DNA of 64,000 bases, from positions 186,001 through 250,000 of the forward strand of contig NZ_JBKQGY010000001.1 of NCBI RefSeq assembly GCF_050487225.1. The letters are read 5' to 3'. The first letter of the stretch is position 1; each line of letters starts with the position of its first letter. Below are positions 63,737-64,000 of the stretch, in pieces. Both the position numbers and the translations under genes were made by a program. The notes under the pieces were generated by a model, which was not told the origin of the DNA, made no database searches, and saw only the letters and a list, made by a program, of their open reading frames with translations. The DNA comes from Paenalcaligenes sp050487225. GTDB lineage: Bacteria; Pseudomonadota; Gammaproteobacteria; Burkholderiales; Burkholderiaceae_B.

Positions 63737-63767
63737 CCCGCTATACCGATGGTGTAGCGGGTTTTTT
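63737..63767 (+). terminator. Terminator after the TsdA-like gene
   Basis: CCCGCTATACC pairs with GGTGTAGCGGG (one G-U) over a 3-base loop, followed by six T residues. Confidence 0.9.
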
Positions 63768-63914
63768 ATATGTGACAAGTTGTAGGTAAAAGCAGGCAGA
63801 GCGAGCAGGTTTTAGTATGATTGCCCCTGTGTAAGAGCAGACGGCGACCATAAAAAGCAGCGATGTTTTTACAGTACGTAACTGGCAGCAGTAGGTGCTG
63901 GTGACAGACAGAAA

Positions 63915-64000
63915 ATGCGATCAACCATCTTTATGGGTAATCTTGGCATGCAAAACGCATTACGAAAAATGGGGCAGCATCAAGGGTTGTGGGCGCTGGC
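63915..64000 (+). CDS. Possible start of a gene cut by the window edge
   Basis: An ATG at 63915 opens a frame (MRSTIFMGNLGMQNALRKMG) that stays open to the edge; ATG 63933 is an alternative. It is too short to assign. The 63768-63914 stretch before it holds nothing I can support beyond a possible promoter region. Confidence 0.3.
   Translation, partial: MRSTIFMGNLGMQNALRKMGQHQGLWAL

Overview
This 64 kb window looks like a piece of a betaproteobacterial chromosome, most likely from the Alcaligenaceae (order Burkholderiales). The reasons are gene order and protein style: gyrA-serC-pheA-tyrA-aroA-cmk-rpsA-ihfB-lapA-lapB-rfaE1-hldD in one run, an hfq-hflX-hflK-hflC-hisZ-purA run, a heptose kinase split from its nucleotidyltransferase, and an RpoD with a Lys/Ala-rich N-terminal tail. 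Base composition is near 50% GC. The exact genus cannot be fixed from the sequence alone.

Layout. 1-12.5 kb: the end of gyrA, then aromatic amino acid synthesis, ribosomal protein S1, IHF-beta, LapA/LapB and ADP-heptose synthesis, mostly joined by 4-bp ATGA or GTGA overlaps. 12.6-14.1 kb: a ComEA-like DNA-binding protein and cysM. 14.3-19.4 kb (minus): a hydantoinase A/B pair with an AraC-type regulator. 19.7-23.2 kb: a uric acid cluster, uraH-puuD on the minus strand facing away from a GntR regulator and puuE, with overlapping divergent promoters and an 18-bp palindrome between them. 23.4-28.1 kb: alaS-tusA-like, then rpsP-rimM-trmD without the usual rplS. 28.1-29.7 kb: an accessory patch with a dispersed repeat, a (CA)7(CT)18 microsatellite and two small acidic protein genes. 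29.8-41.9 kb: valS (minus), then ndk-rlmN-rodZ-like-ispG-hisS-yfgM-bamB-der-hisC. 42-48.3 kb: hfq-hflX-hflK-hflC-hisZ-purA. 48.4-53.9 kb: a phosphoribosyltransferase and rpsU-dnaG-rpoD. 54.0-54.5 kb: a second copy of the dispersed repeat. 54.5-60.7 kb (minus): xdhA-xdhB-xdhC-guaD. 60.8-63.7 kb: a LysR regulator and two dihaem c-type cytochromes. A possible gene start is cut by the right edge.

How the parts fit. The two purine loci, about 32 kb apart, form one pathway: guanine to xanthine (GuaD), xanthine to urate (XdhAB, matured by XdhC), urate to 5-hydroxyisourate in the membrane with electrons passed to a built-in cytochrome c domain (PuuD), then HIU hydrolase (UraH) and, after a decarboxylation step not encoded here, allantoin to allantoate (PuuE). 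The adjacent hydantoinase pair could act on a related ring, but its substrate is not readable from sequence.

The most unusual signals are a two-copy dispersed element of about 0.4 kb whose ends are related hairpins in inverted orientation, one copy exactly where rplS should follow trmD, and a long dinucleotide tract inside a reading frame that has its own strong ribosome binding site and is in frame with a small acidic protein, a configuration expected of a phase-variable gene.
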